Shown piece after piece: positions 1 to 7,769 of a DNA stretch of 45,834 bases. The notes under the pieces are model-generated. The model was not told where the DNA came from and ran no database searches. It saw only the letters and a list, made by a program, of their open reading frames with translations. Origin of the DNA: an uncultured Collinsella sp. Lineage in GTDB: Bacteria > Actinomycetota > Coriobacteriia > Coriobacteriales > Coriobacteriaceae. Each line of letters begins with the position of its first letter. The first letter of the stretch is position 1. Location of the stretch: contig CAUESV010000016.1 in assembly GCA_959020715.1 (NCBI GenBank), positions 1 to 45,834 on the forward strand, in the 5' to 3' direction. The translations under genes were made by a program, and so were the position numbers.

Positions 1-33
1 GGGCCAGCCCGTGGGAGGCCAGGGCGCCGCTGA
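1..33 (+). CDS. 3' end of an upstream gene (possibly rpsA)
   Basis: Reading frame 1 gives ten residues ending in a basic Gly/Arg-rich tail (GPARGRPGRR) and a TGA stop at 31-33, followed 38 bases later by a strong terminator. In many actinobacteria the gene before coaE is rpsA, and an Arg/Gly-rich tail would fit ribosomal protein S1, but ten residues cannot identify a protein. The frame choice rests only on the stop lying before the terminator. Confidence 0.3.
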   Translation, partial: GPARGRPGRR

Positions 34-71
34 CCGGTGGACGGCACCGAGCCGTACGCCTGAACTTAAAA

Positions 72-101
72 GGGGGAGGCCTCGCGGCCTCCCCCTTTTT
101 T
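72..101 (+). terminator. Rho-independent terminator before coaE
   Basis: A perfect 10-bp GC-rich stem (72-81 with 86-95) with a TCGC loop is followed by six T (96-101). It would end transcription of the upstream gene and separates it from coaE. Confidence 0.9.
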
Positions 102-168
102 GCGTTATATACACGTTGTGCTTTGAGACCTAGCTCCCCCGTATGCGCTCTTACTGTTTGGCTGTATT

Positions 169-199
169 TTGAGTCCTTCTAGTGTATTTGAGCGATAAT
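169..199 (+). promoter_or_regulatory. Candidate coaE promoter
   Basis: TTGAGT (169-174) and GATAAT (194-199) resemble -35 and -10 boxes with a long 19-bp spacer, about 28 bp before the coaE start. The preceding terminator implies a promoter is needed here, but this assignment is by eye only. Confidence 0.35.
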
Positions 200-227
200 T
201 ACTCGCATTGGCGTTAGGGAGGGCTTG

Positions 228-869
228 ATGTTTACCGTATTTGTCTTGGGCAATATTGCTTCGGGTAAGTCGACTGCCTGCCGCTATTTCGAATCTCGTG
301 GCGCTATGCTTATCGATCTGGATGAGCTTGCAAAATCGCTGTATGTGCCGGGCTCTGATATCGTTAACGCTCTTGCGGATGAATTCGGTTGGGACATTTT
401 GGATGAAGTAGGCGGCATTCGCCGCAGCATCCTCGCTTCTCGAGCTTTCGCTTCTCCTGATTCGGTCGCACGGCTCAATGGCATCGTGCATCCCGTTCTG
501 ATTGAACAGCTTTCGCTTAGGATTCTCGATCCGGTTTGTTGTACGGTTTCATCTCTCCGTTATCCCTTTGCGGTAGTCGAGGTTTCTGCTCCGACTGGTT
601 TTGAGGATGCATTTGGCTTGGCTGATGAAATTCTGGTCATCAGCGCTCCTTTGTCAGTTCGTCGCGAGCGTGCTATTCAACGAGGCATGGAGCCATCTGA
701 TTTCGATGCCCGTTCTGCTTGTCAGCCCGATGAGTCTGCGCTGTGCAATCTTGCTACAACGGTTATTGATAATGCGGCAGGCGATAACTCGCTCTTTGAA
801 CAACTGGATGCATGGCTTGCGCGCCATGGGTTCGGGGATGTTGTGGATAAGGAGGAGGCCGATGCCTAA
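228..869 (+). CDS. coaE: Dephospho-CoA kinase
   Basis: Catalyses the last step of coenzyme A synthesis: ATP-dependent 3'-phosphorylation of dephospho-CoA in the cytoplasm. The N-terminus has the P-loop GNIASGKST followed by FESRGAMLIDLDELAKSLY, which matches the CoaE DADxxxH-type substrate region (here D-L-D-E-L). NGIVHPVL (around residue 88) is the usual CoaE lid motif. Length (213 aa) is normal. I prefer the ATG at 228 to the TTG at 225, with AGGGAGGG just upstream. The stop overlaps the next start by 8 bases, so the two are translationally coupled. A less conserved stretch near residues 105-120 (SLRYPFAV) precedes the VEVSAPTGFED segment, which corresponds to the usual P-L-L-F-E block in altered form. 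Confidence 0.9.
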   Translation: MFTVFVLGNIASGKSTACRYFESRGAMLIDLDELAKSLYVPGSDIVNALADEFGWDILDEVGGIRRSILASRAFASPDSVARLNGIVHPVLIEQLSLRILDPVCCTVSSLRYPFAVVEVSAPTGFEDAFGLADEILVISAPLSVRRERAIQRGMEPSDFDARSACQPDESALCNLATTVIDNAAGDNSLFEQLDAWLARHGFGDVVDKEEADA

Positions 870-1443
870 GACACGTTTCCTTACTTGGTATCGCCTTATA
901 CCGCTGGCTGCCGTTTTTGTCTTCGGCCTTATCTCATTCGTTTACTCGTATGCTCCTGCTGCTTTCTTTAAACCGCTGTATCCGATTGACTACGAGGCGT
1001 ATGTAAAGCAATCCAGCATTTCGCATAATCTGGATCCGTATTTGGTGTGCGCTGTCATTAAGTCTGAATCGAATTGGGATCCCGAGGCCGAGTCGAATCA
1101 AGGTGCTCAGGGATTGATGCAGCTGATGCCCGAGACTGCCCAGGATATGATCGCCAAGGGCCTTGTCGACGGTGGCGAGTATTCGGCCGACAACCTTAAC
1201 GATCCGGCTACGAATATCGAGTTTGGCTGTGCGTATCTTTCGTATCTTCTAGCGTATTTTAACGGGTCGACTGACAGTGCCATTGCCGCCTATAACGCTG
1301 GCATGGGCAATGTCGACGGATGGGCGCAGCAGAGTACGTCGCTTCATAATGCAATCACCTTTCCCGAGACGCAGGCGTATCTGATTCGTGTCAATAATGC
1401 CTGGGTTCGCTACAAGACCCTCTATCCCGATCGGTTCGTATAG
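862..1443 (+). CDS. Membrane-anchored lytic transglycosylase (SLT domain)
   Basis: A 193-residue peptidoglycan lytic transglycosylase of the Slt70/MltE-like GH23 family, which would cleave the MurNAc-GlcNAc bond outside the membrane. Residues about 9-35 form one hydrophobic N-terminal segment (signal anchor). The SLT domain follows: the catalytic-Glu motif SESNWDPEAES, then GAQGLMQLMPETAQDM, and the later AYNAGMGNVDGW and FPETQAYLIRV blocks, all in family order. The ATG at 862 has a strong GGAGGAGG upstream and lies inside coaE; a longer reading frame back to 601 exists but runs through coaE in another frame and is not credible. Pairing with coaE is probably just operon packing. Substrate and role in growth or division are not shown by sequence. 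Confidence 0.88.
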   Translation: MPKTRFLTWYRLIPLAAVFVFGLISFVYSYAPAAFFKPLYPIDYEAYVKQSSISHNLDPYLVCAVIKSESNWDPEAESNQGAQGLMQLMPETAQDMIAKGLVDGGEYSADNLNDPATNIEFGCAYLSYLLAYFNGSTDSAIAAYNAGMGNVDGWAQQSTSLHNAITFPETQAYLIRVNNAWVRYKTLYPDRFV

Positions 1444-1494
1444 GACTATGCCTGCCGCCTGCGTATACTGCAGAGATATGAGTTAGGAGTATCC

Positions 1495-3735
1495 ATGGCG
1501 GAATTTGAAGTAGAACGCGTTGGCGGTGAACTTAAGCGCTTTGGCGTTGAAGGCTCTGACGTGCCGTTTAAGGTCGTGTCTCCCTATGACCCTGCAGGCT
1601 CTCAGCCTAAAGCCATTGAGTCGCTTGTACAGGGTGTGAGGGACGGAGACCGCTATCAGGTTTTGCTGGGCGTGACTGGTTCGGGCAAGACCTTCACGAT
1701 GGCAAAGACTATTGAGGCCCTGGGAAAGCCGACGCTGGTCATGGCTCCGAATAAAACGCTTGCCGCTCAGCTTGCGAGCGAGCTCAAAGAGTTCTTTCCC
1801 AATAACGCTGTGGTCTACTTCGTCTCGTACTACGACTACTATCAGCCCGAGGCGTATGTGCCGCAAAGCGATACATATATCGAGAAAGACTCATCGATTA
1901 ACGAAGAGGTCGAGATGCTGCGCCATCAGGCGACCGCATCGCTGCTCTCTCGACGAGATGTGATCGTCGTCGCATCGGTCTCGTGTATCTATGGCATTGG
2001 CTCTCCTGAGGACTATGCGGGCCTAGCCCCGAACGTCGACAAGAAGGTGCCGCTCGAGCGCGATGACTTTATCCATGCACTTATCGACATTCAATATGAT
2101 CGCAATGACTATGACCTGGCACGCGGCACGTTCCGCGTGCGCGGCGATGTTGTCGACGTGTATCCGCCTTATGCCGAGCATCCGTTGCGGTTTGAGTTCT
2201 TTGGCGACGAGGTCGAGCTGATTGCCGAGATCGATGAGGTCACCGGTGAGATGCTGCGTGAGTACGAGGCCATCCCCGTATGGCCGGCATCGCACTACGT
2301 GACCGAGAAGCCGAAGGTCAAGGCGGCTCTGAAATCGATCAGCGAAGAGTGCGAGAAGCGCGTGGCGGAGCTCAAGGCGACCGACAAGTTGCTCGAGGCG
2401 CAGCGTCTGCAGCAGCGTACCGATTATGATCTTGAGATGCTCGAGACGATGGGCTTTTGCAACGGCATCGAGAACTACTCGCGTCATCTGGACGGTCGCA
2501 AGCCGGGCGAGCCGCCGTTTACCCTGATCGATTACTTTCCCAAGGATATGCTCTGCATCATCGATGAGAGCCATGTGACGGTGCCGCAGATTCGCGGCAT
2601 GCACGAAGGTGACCGCTCGCGTAAGGTGACGTTGGTGGAGCACGGTTTTCGCCTGCCCTCGGCGCTCGATAACCGCCCGCTTCGTTTCGATGAGTTTGAG
2701 GCAAGGATCCCCCAGTTTATCTATGTTTCGGCCACGCCGGGCGACTATGAGCTGCGGGTTAGCCAGAACGACGTTGAGCAGATTATTCGTCCGACCGGTC
2801 TGCTCGATCCCAAGATCGACGTTCGTCCGGTCCGAGGCCAGATTGACGATCTTGAGGACGAGATTCGCGAGCGCGTTGCCCGCAAGGAGCGCGTGCTGGT
2901 GACCACGTTGACCAAGCGCATGGCCGAGGACCTGACCGACCATCTACTTGATGCGGGCATTAAGGTCAATTACATGCACTCTGATACGGCGACAATGGAC
3001 CGTGTCGAGATCCTGCGAACGCTGCGCGAGGGCAAGATCGATGTTCTCGTTGGCATCAACCTGCTTCGCGAGGGCTTGGATCTTCCTGAGGTCTCACTGG
3101 TGGCAATTCTCGATGCCGATAAGGAAGGCTTCTTGCGCAACCGCCGTTCGCTGATTCAGACGATTGGCCGTGCGGCCCGTAACGCCGATGGCGAGGTCAT
3201 CATGTATGCAGACGTTGTGACCGATTCGATGAAAGAGGCCATCGAGGAGACGCAGCGCCGTCGCGAGATTCAGATGGCATATAACGAAGAACATGGCATT
3301 GTGCCCAAGACAGTGCGCAAGGCCATCAACGACATCTCAAGCTTTATTGCCGAGGCCGAAAAGACCGTGGGCTCGAAGGGACGCTCGAGAGGCGATTCGC
3401 TGGGCCACGGTGCGTTCTATACGCCCGACGAAAACGGCGAGGGCGCCGCGCCGGAGACGGTGGCATCCGAGCAGACGCTTGCCGAGCAGCTGGAAGGGCT
3501 ACCACATGACGAGCTCGTGCAGATCGTCGAGACCATGGAGGAAGACATGCGTAACGCTTCCGCCGCCATGGACTTTGAGGAGGCGGCGCGCCTGCGCGAT
3601 GCCGTCGTTCAGATTCGGGCGATGCTCGAGGGTGCGTCTGAGGACGAGACGATCGAGCGCTTACGCTCGCAGGCCCGCAAGGGTTCCACGTTCGCATCGG
3701 GCAGAAAACGCCAGGGTGCACGGTTTAAGAAATAG
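1495..3735 (+). CDS. uvrB: Excinuclease ABC subunit UvrB
   Basis: DNA-damage-verifying helicase-like subunit of nucleotide excision repair; it takes over the lesion from UvrA and recruits UvrC. Visible in order: Walker A GVTGSGKT (residues 59-66), the beta-hairpin region with its Tyr-rich YYDYYQPEAY, the DESH Walker B box, helicase motifs including GINLLREGLDLPEVSLVAILDADKEGFLR and QTIGRAARN, and a C-terminal UVR domain (MDFEEAARLRD) that binds UvrC. At 746 aa it is longer than E. coli UvrB (673 aa), from an approximately 20-residue N-terminal lead and an extended linker before the UVR domain. RBS AGGAG sits 5 bases before the ATG. Order coaE-uvrB-uvrA is shared with actinobacteria, although here minus-strand genes sit between uvrB and uvrA. 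Confidence 0.98.
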   Translation: MAEFEVERVGGELKRFGVEGSDVPFKVVSPYDPAGSQPKAIESLVQGVRDGDRYQVLLGVTGSGKTFTMAKTIEALGKPTLVMAPNKTLAAQLASELKEFFPNNAVVYFVSYYDYYQPEAYVPQSDTYIEKDSSINEEVEMLRHQATASLLSRRDVIVVASVSCIYGIGSPEDYAGLAPNVDKKVPLERDDFIHALIDIQYDRNDYDLARGTFRVRGDVVDVYPPYAEHPLRFEFFGDEVELIAEIDEVTGEMLREYEAIPVWPASHYVTEKPKVKAALKSISEECEKRVAELKATDKLLEAQRLQQRTDYDLEMLETMGFCNGIENYSRHLDGRKPGEPPFTLIDYFPKDMLCIIDESHVTVPQIRGMHEGDRSRKVTLVEHGFRLPSALDNRPLRFDEFEARIPQFIYVSATPGDYELRVSQNDVEQIIRPTGLLDPKIDVRPVRGQIDDLEDEIRERVARKERVLVTTLTKRMAEDLTDHLLDAGIKVNYMHSDTATMDRVEILRTLREGKIDVLVGINLLREGLDLPEVSLVAILDADKEGFLRNRRSLIQTIGRAARNADGEVIMYADVVTDSMKEAIEETQRRREIQMAYNEEHGIVPKTVRKAINDISSFIAEAEKTVGSKGRSRGDSLGHGAFYTPDENGEGAAPETVASEQTLAEQLEGLPHDELVQIVETMEEDMRNASAAMDFEEAARLRDAVVQIRAMLEGASEDETIERLRSQARKGSTFASGRKRQGARFKK

Positions 3736-3741
3736 CGAACA

Positions 3742-3780
3742 GGCCCCGAGTTCCCTGTGGAGCTCGGGGCCTATGTCTTT
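3742..3780. terminator. Hairpin between convergent uvrB and flavoprotein gene
   Basis: A perfect 9-bp stem (GGCCCCGAG 3742-3750 with 3763-3771), 12-nt loop, then TATGTCTTTT. The T tract is weak. It lies between two converging genes and could end transcription from either side. Confidence 0.65.
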
Positions 3781-3800
3781 TGCGCGCTGGAATTCGTACG

Positions 3801-5441
3801 TTAGAGGTCTGCGATCAGGGCTTCGGCACAACGAATGCCGTCGGTTGCCGCGCTCATGATGCCGCCGGCATATCCAGCTCCCTCACCGCAAGGGTAGAGG
3901 CCCGGGGTCGACACGGCATGGCACGTTTGGTCTCGGGTGACAGTGACCGGTGAGCTCGAACGAGTCTCCACGCCGGTAAGAACGGCATCGGGGCGGTCGT
4001 ATCCTCGAAGTTTTTTTCCGAGTAGGGGAAGTCCCAGGCGGAGCGACTCGACGATATACTGCGGCAGTGCTTCGTCAATTGCCGTCCAGGTCACACCGAG
4101 CGGATAGGTGGGCTTTACCTTTCCGGGCGCCTTGCTGGCGCGTCCTGCGAGAAAATCTCCGACGAGCTGTGCCGGTGCGTTCCAGTTGGAACCGCCCAGG
4201 CGATAGGCGGCCGCCTCGCAGGCGCGCTGGAGCTCGATGCCGGCGAGTGGGTCATCGTTGGGAAGGTCCTCAGGCGTGACGTTAACGAGCAGGGCGGCAT
4301 TTGCGTTGCGCCCGTCGCGGGCATTGAGGCTGGCCCCGTTGACGCACAGATGGCACGGTTCTGAAGAGGCGGCAACAACCTGTCCGCCGGGGCACATGCA
4401 AAACGAGAACACGCTGCGGCCGTTGGGAAGATGGGCAACAAGTTTGTAGGGGGCCGCCCCGAGCGCTGGATGTCCCGCCGAGGTTCCATATTGGGCTCGG
4501 TCGATGTCGCGCTGCGGATGCTCGATGCGAACGCCCATGGCAAAGGTCTTTTGTGCGAGGGCCACGTTGTGGTCCTTAAGGAGCTCAAAAATATCGCGAG
4601 CAGAATGCCCGCAGGCGAGGACGAGGTGCTTTGTCTCGATTGGCTCGTAAGCGGCGTTTTGGGACGATTGGACATCAATGCCGGTGATGGCGCCAGACGC
4701 GTCGATGCGAATGTCGACGAGCTTCGTTCGATAACGGACGACACCTCCGAGCCGCTCGATGCGCCGGGATATAGCGGTGACAACCGTGGGAAGGATGTCG
4801 GAGCCAATGTGCGGCTTGGCATCCCACAGAATATCGCGGGGCGCACCCGCCTCGACGAAGGTTTCGAGGATAAGGCGATGGGCGGGATTTTTTGTTCCCG
4901 TATTGAGCTTGCCGTCCGAGAAGGTCCCCGCGCCGCCCAGACCAAACTGGATATTGCTCTCGGGGTCGAGGATGCGCTCCTTTAGAAAGAGGTCGATTGC
5001 CTGCGAGCGGCGAAATGCCGGGTCGCCGCGCTCGATGAGCAGGGGCTTAAGACCTGCTTCGGCGAGCGTAAGCGCAGCGAAAAGGCCGGCGCATCCGGCG
5101 CCGACAACGACAGGGCGTTCTTGAGGTGTGTCGGAGACGGGGGAGGGGAATGAAGGCTTGTCGTCCTCTATCGCACGTACGCGCGAGCGGTCACGCTCGG
5201 TGACGCTGTCGACCGCTTCTCGCTCGAGGTGGGGACTAGTCAGCTCAACACGAAAGCTCAGGATAAAATGGACATCTCGTTTTTTGCGAGCGTCGATTGA
5301 CTTGCGGTGGAGCTCGATGGACTTGATCTCGGAGTCCTTGCAACGTAGGACGCGCTTGGCGACTCGCTTGCCAACAATGAGGCAGGCATTTTCATCGCCG
5401 GCTTCATCGAGCGACGCGTTGACTTGGGTGATTTCGATCAT
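3801..5441 (-). CDS. FAD-dependent dehydrogenase of the COG2509 type
   Basis: A 546-residue flavoprotein. The first 100 residues form an N-terminal domain with basic Arg/Lys runs (KRVAKRVLRCKDSEIKSIEL) typical of this uncharacterised family. The FAD-binding Rossmann motif VVVGAGCAGLFAALTLAEAG follows (about residues 110-130), then IERGDPAFRR, the GLGGAGTFSDGKLNTG block that is diagnostic for the family, a central C-x-C-P-G-G segment (FCMCPGGQVVAA), and a C-terminal G-E-G-A-G-Y-A-G-G-I FAD motif. The physiological substrate is unknown. I start at the ATG of MIEITQ (5441), preceded by AAGGAG; the upstream extension in frame lies across the previous gene's terminator. It follows a second flavoprotein gene on the same strand, after a hairpin. 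Confidence 0.88.
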   Translation of the reverse strand: MIEITQVNASLDEAGDENACLIVGKRVAKRVLRCKDSEIKSIELHRKSIDARKKRDVHFILSFRVELTSPHLEREAVDSVTERDRSRVRAIEDDKPSFPSPVSDTPQERPVVVGAGCAGLFAALTLAEAGLKPLLIERGDPAFRRSQAIDLFLKERILDPESNIQFGLGGAGTFSDGKLNTGTKNPAHRLILETFVEAGAPRDILWDAKPHIGSDILPTVVTAISRRIERLGGVVRYRTKLVDIRIDASGAITGIDVQSSQNAAYEPIETKHLVLACGHSARDIFELLKDHNVALAQKTFAMGVRIEHPQRDIDRAQYGTSAGHPALGAAPYKLVAHLPNGRSVFSFCMCPGGQVVAASSEPCHLCVNGASLNARDGRNANAALLVNVTPEDLPNDDPLAGIELQRACEAAAYRLGGSNWNAPAQLVGDFLAGRASKAPGKVKPTYPLGVTWTAIDEALPQYIVESLRLGLPLLGKKLRGYDRPDAVLTGVETRSSSPVTVTRDQTCHAVSTPGLYPCGEGAGYAGGIMSAATDGIRCAEALIADL

Positions 5442-5459
5442 CGAGGTCTCCTTAGAGGC

Positions 5460-5491
5460 AAGAAAGAGGCCGTCCGGTATCCCAGACGGCC
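5460..5491 (-). terminator. Hairpin after the HI0933-type flavoprotein gene
   Basis: Read on the minus strand, a 10-bp stem (one G-T pair; arms 5482-5491 and 5468-5477, 4-nt loop) is followed by TCTTTCTT (5467-5460). It lies between the two minus-strand flavoprotein genes and is probably a partial terminator. Confidence 0.6.
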
Positions 5492-5521
5492 CGAATGCGT
5501 TTTTGATTATAGACTGCGCGG

Positions 5522-6793
5522 CTACAGGCTGCTTGCAGCGCGAATGCCCGAGAGCCAGGCCCACGCAAGGTTAAAGCCTCCGCAATCTGCGTCTATGTCG
5601 AGCGCTTCGCCGCAGACGTAAAGCGGGGCGTCGACAACGCTGCGCGCGCGTAGATTGGGTGTTGAGATGCTCTCGACAGATACGCCACCACGCGTGACCT
5701 GCGCCGAGCGCTCCTCGGCTGTTCCCTCGACGAGCAACTTAAAGTGCTTGAGGATCGAGACCAGGTGGATGACATCGTTGGAGCCTGGATGGCACTGCTC
5801 GAACGCTGTGCAGACGACGCGGGAGAGTTGCGGGGCGAGCATGCCGTCGAGCCAACGGGGATCGTGGGGCGAAAAGCCGCCGAGCAGCTCAACGCGCCGG
5901 TTAAGCATATCGAGCAACTCGTCTTTAGAGAGGTCGGGGAAAACGTCGAGCAGGATCGTATCGCCGCGCTGGATACGACGGGAGAGGTTGAAGACAGCGA
6001 CGCCCGAGATACCGAAGGTTCGAAACAGCACTTCGCCGTCTTCGTGCCAGAGCTCATTATGATTGCGGGCGAGCGTCAAGCGGGCGCGGACGCGCAGGCC
6101 ATCCAACGTCTTGAGTGCCGCCCGATCGCCGACGACCGTTGCCGATACGGGGCAGAGGATGGGGCGCAGCGAAGTGAGGGGGAGGCGAAACGTATCGGCG
6201 ATACCGGTGGGGTTGCTACCCGTGGCGATAATTACGGCATGTGCCTCCAGGGCCTCGTTCTTGCGAGGGACATCGGCGAGCGCTTTCCGAAGCGAGCGGA
6301 GCTCCGATTTTCGGTCGTCGTGCTTTTTTGCCTTGAGTGCCCGCGCTGGACGGTCTATTTGGAGTGTCCAGCCTTCGGAAGCTTTGTGCGCCGAGGCAAC
6401 GTTGGCTCCGCAGATTAAGGCGATACCTAGGCGGTCGCAAACGTTGAGAAGCGCGTCGCGCACCGATTCTGCGCGAAGGGAGCGCGGGTACAGCCGGCCT
6501 TCCTCGGAGGTTGTCATGATGCCCAGCGAGGAGAAGAAACCCATAAGCTCTTGTTCGGGTTGGGGGCCCATGACGGATTCGATGAATGCGGGGTGGTTAT
6601 ACCGCTGAGGATCAATCGATTCGTTGGAGAGGTTGCAGCGGCCGTTACCGGTCGCAAGGAGCTTAAGGCCGCAGGCGACATCGCGCTCAACGATGCAGAC
6701 GCTTTTGCCAGCACGTGCGGCCGTAATGGCGGCGGCGAGGCCTGAAGCCCCGCCGCCGATTACCAGGACGTCATAGAAGGCGCTCGTGTTCAC
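5522..6793 (-). CDS. NAD(P)/FAD-dependent oxidoreductase, HI0933/YhiN family
   Basis: A 423-residue flavoprotein of the HI0933-like family (BaiN/YhiN-type annotation is common). The N-terminus carries the dinucleotide-binding VIGGGASGLAAAITAARAG and then the family signature GLKLLATGNGRCNLSN; the C-terminus carries the second FAD contact YVCGEALDIDADCGGFNLAWAWLSG, where G-G-[FY]-N-L-x-x-A is diagnostic. Residues 165-185 contain a lysine-rich insertion. The reaction is not established for most members; some gut homologues reduce steroid or bile-acid intermediates, which cannot be inferred here. The start is GTG immediately after the stop of the Mrp gene, with no strong SD, so translation is probably coupled to that gene. 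Confidence 0.9.
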   Translation of the reverse strand: MNTSAFYDVLVIGGGASGLAAAITAARAGKSVCIVERDVACGLKLLATGNGRCNLSNESIDPQRYNHPAFIESVMGPQPEQELMGFFSSLGIMTTSEEGRLYPRSLRAESVRDALLNVCDRLGIALICGANVASAHKASEGWTLQIDRPARALKAKKHDDRKSELRSLRKALADVPRKNEALEAHAVIIATGSNPTGIADTFRLPLTSLRPILCPVSATVVGDRAALKTLDGLRVRARLTLARNHNELWHEDGEVLFRTFGISGVAVFNLSRRIQRGDTILLDVFPDLSKDELLDMLNRRVELLGGFSPHDPRWLDGMLAPQLSRVVCTAFEQCHPGSNDVIHLVSILKHFKLLVEGTAEERSAQVTRGGVSVESISTPNLRARSVVDAPLYVCGEALDIDADCGGFNLAWAWLSGIRAASSL

Positions 6794-7624
6794 TTAGGCC
6801 TCGTCGGTCTCGTGCGGGGTAATGGCCTCGACGGCAGAGACTGCCTTGGGCAACATGCCATCGGGCAGTGCGGTCTCGACCTCGCCCTTATCGCAGGCCT
6901 CGGCGAGTGCCGGATTAATGGGAAGCGTGCCCAAGATGTCGAGGTTATAGCGCTCTGCGACCTCGGGGAGCTTGCTCTTGCCAAAGACCTCGATCTTCTT
7001 GCCGCAGTCGGGACACTCAATATAGCTCATGTTCTCGACAATGCCCAGAATGGGGACGTTCATCTTCTCGGCCATGTTGACCGCCTTGGCGACGATCATC
7101 GAGACCAGGTCCTGCGGGCTCGTGACGATGACGATGCCGTCGACGGGCAGCGACTGGAAGACGGTGAGCGCGACGTCGCCTGTTCCCGGAGGCATGTCGA
7201 CCAGCAGGTAGTCGATGGGGCCCCACGAGGTCTCGCTCCAGAACTGCCTAATGGCGCCTGCGATGACCGGACCGCGCCAAAGGACGGGGTCGGTCTCGTT
7301 TTGGAGCAGAAGGTTGGAGCTCATGACCTTGACGCCGTGCTCGGAGATTTCGGGCAGCATAAGGTTGCCAAGGGCATGGACGTGGCGTCCGCTCATGCCG
7401 AACATCTTGGGGATAGAGGGACCGGTGATGTCGGCATCGAGGACGCCGACCTTGTGGCCGTGACGGGCAAGCTCGGTGGCGATGGCACCGGTGACAAACG
7501 ACTTGCCGACACCGCCCTTGCCGGAAAGCACGGCGATGACGCGTTTGACCTCGGACAGCGTGTTTTCCTCAAATTGCGACGGCGACGTTTGTCCGCCGGC
7601 GGCCTGTGCGTGCTCGCAACCCAT
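6794..7624 (-). CDS. mrp: Mrp/NBP35-family P-loop ATPase (Fe-S carrier)
   Basis: A 276-residue ATPase of the Mrp/ApbC/NBP35 family, thought to carry or insert iron-sulfur clusters in the cytoplasm. The deviant Walker A GKGGVGKS is at about residues 36-43, followed by GVLDADITGPSIPKMFG, the Walker-B-like LLVDMPPGTGD, and a C-terminal CPDCG pair (C-x-x-C) expected to bind a bridging cluster in the dimer. The short N-terminus MGCEHAQAAGG lacks the DUF59 domain seen in some Mrp proteins. The ATG at 7624 has AAGGAG upstream; a longer frame to 7681 has no clear RBS. Its stop directly abuts the GTG of the downstream flavoprotein gene, suggesting co-expression; supply of Fe-S clusters to a flavoprotein partner is only a guess. 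Confidence 0.92.
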   Translation of the reverse strand: MGCEHAQAAGGQTSPSQFEENTLSEVKRVIAVLSGKGGVGKSFVTGAIATELARHGHKVGVLDADITGPSIPKMFGMSGRHVHALGNLMLPEISEHGVKVMSSNLLLQNETDPVLWRGPVIAGAIRQFWSETSWGPIDYLLVDMPPGTGDVALTVFQSLPVDGIVIVTSPQDLVSMIVAKAVNMAEKMNVPILGIVENMSYIECPDCGKKIEVFGKSKLPEVAERYNLDILGTLPINPALAEACDKGEVETALPDGMLPKAVSAVEAITPHETDEA

Positions 7625-7769
7625 GTATGACTCCTTTGTATATGTTGGGGCCGGGGCCCCGTGGTGTGACACGAGCGTCATTGTACCCTCGTTTGCGAGC
7701 GGGAGTCATTTGCGATGCATTTGGGCCGAGCGTGCTTGCAATACGATGGGTCCAAGCGAATGGGCGGGC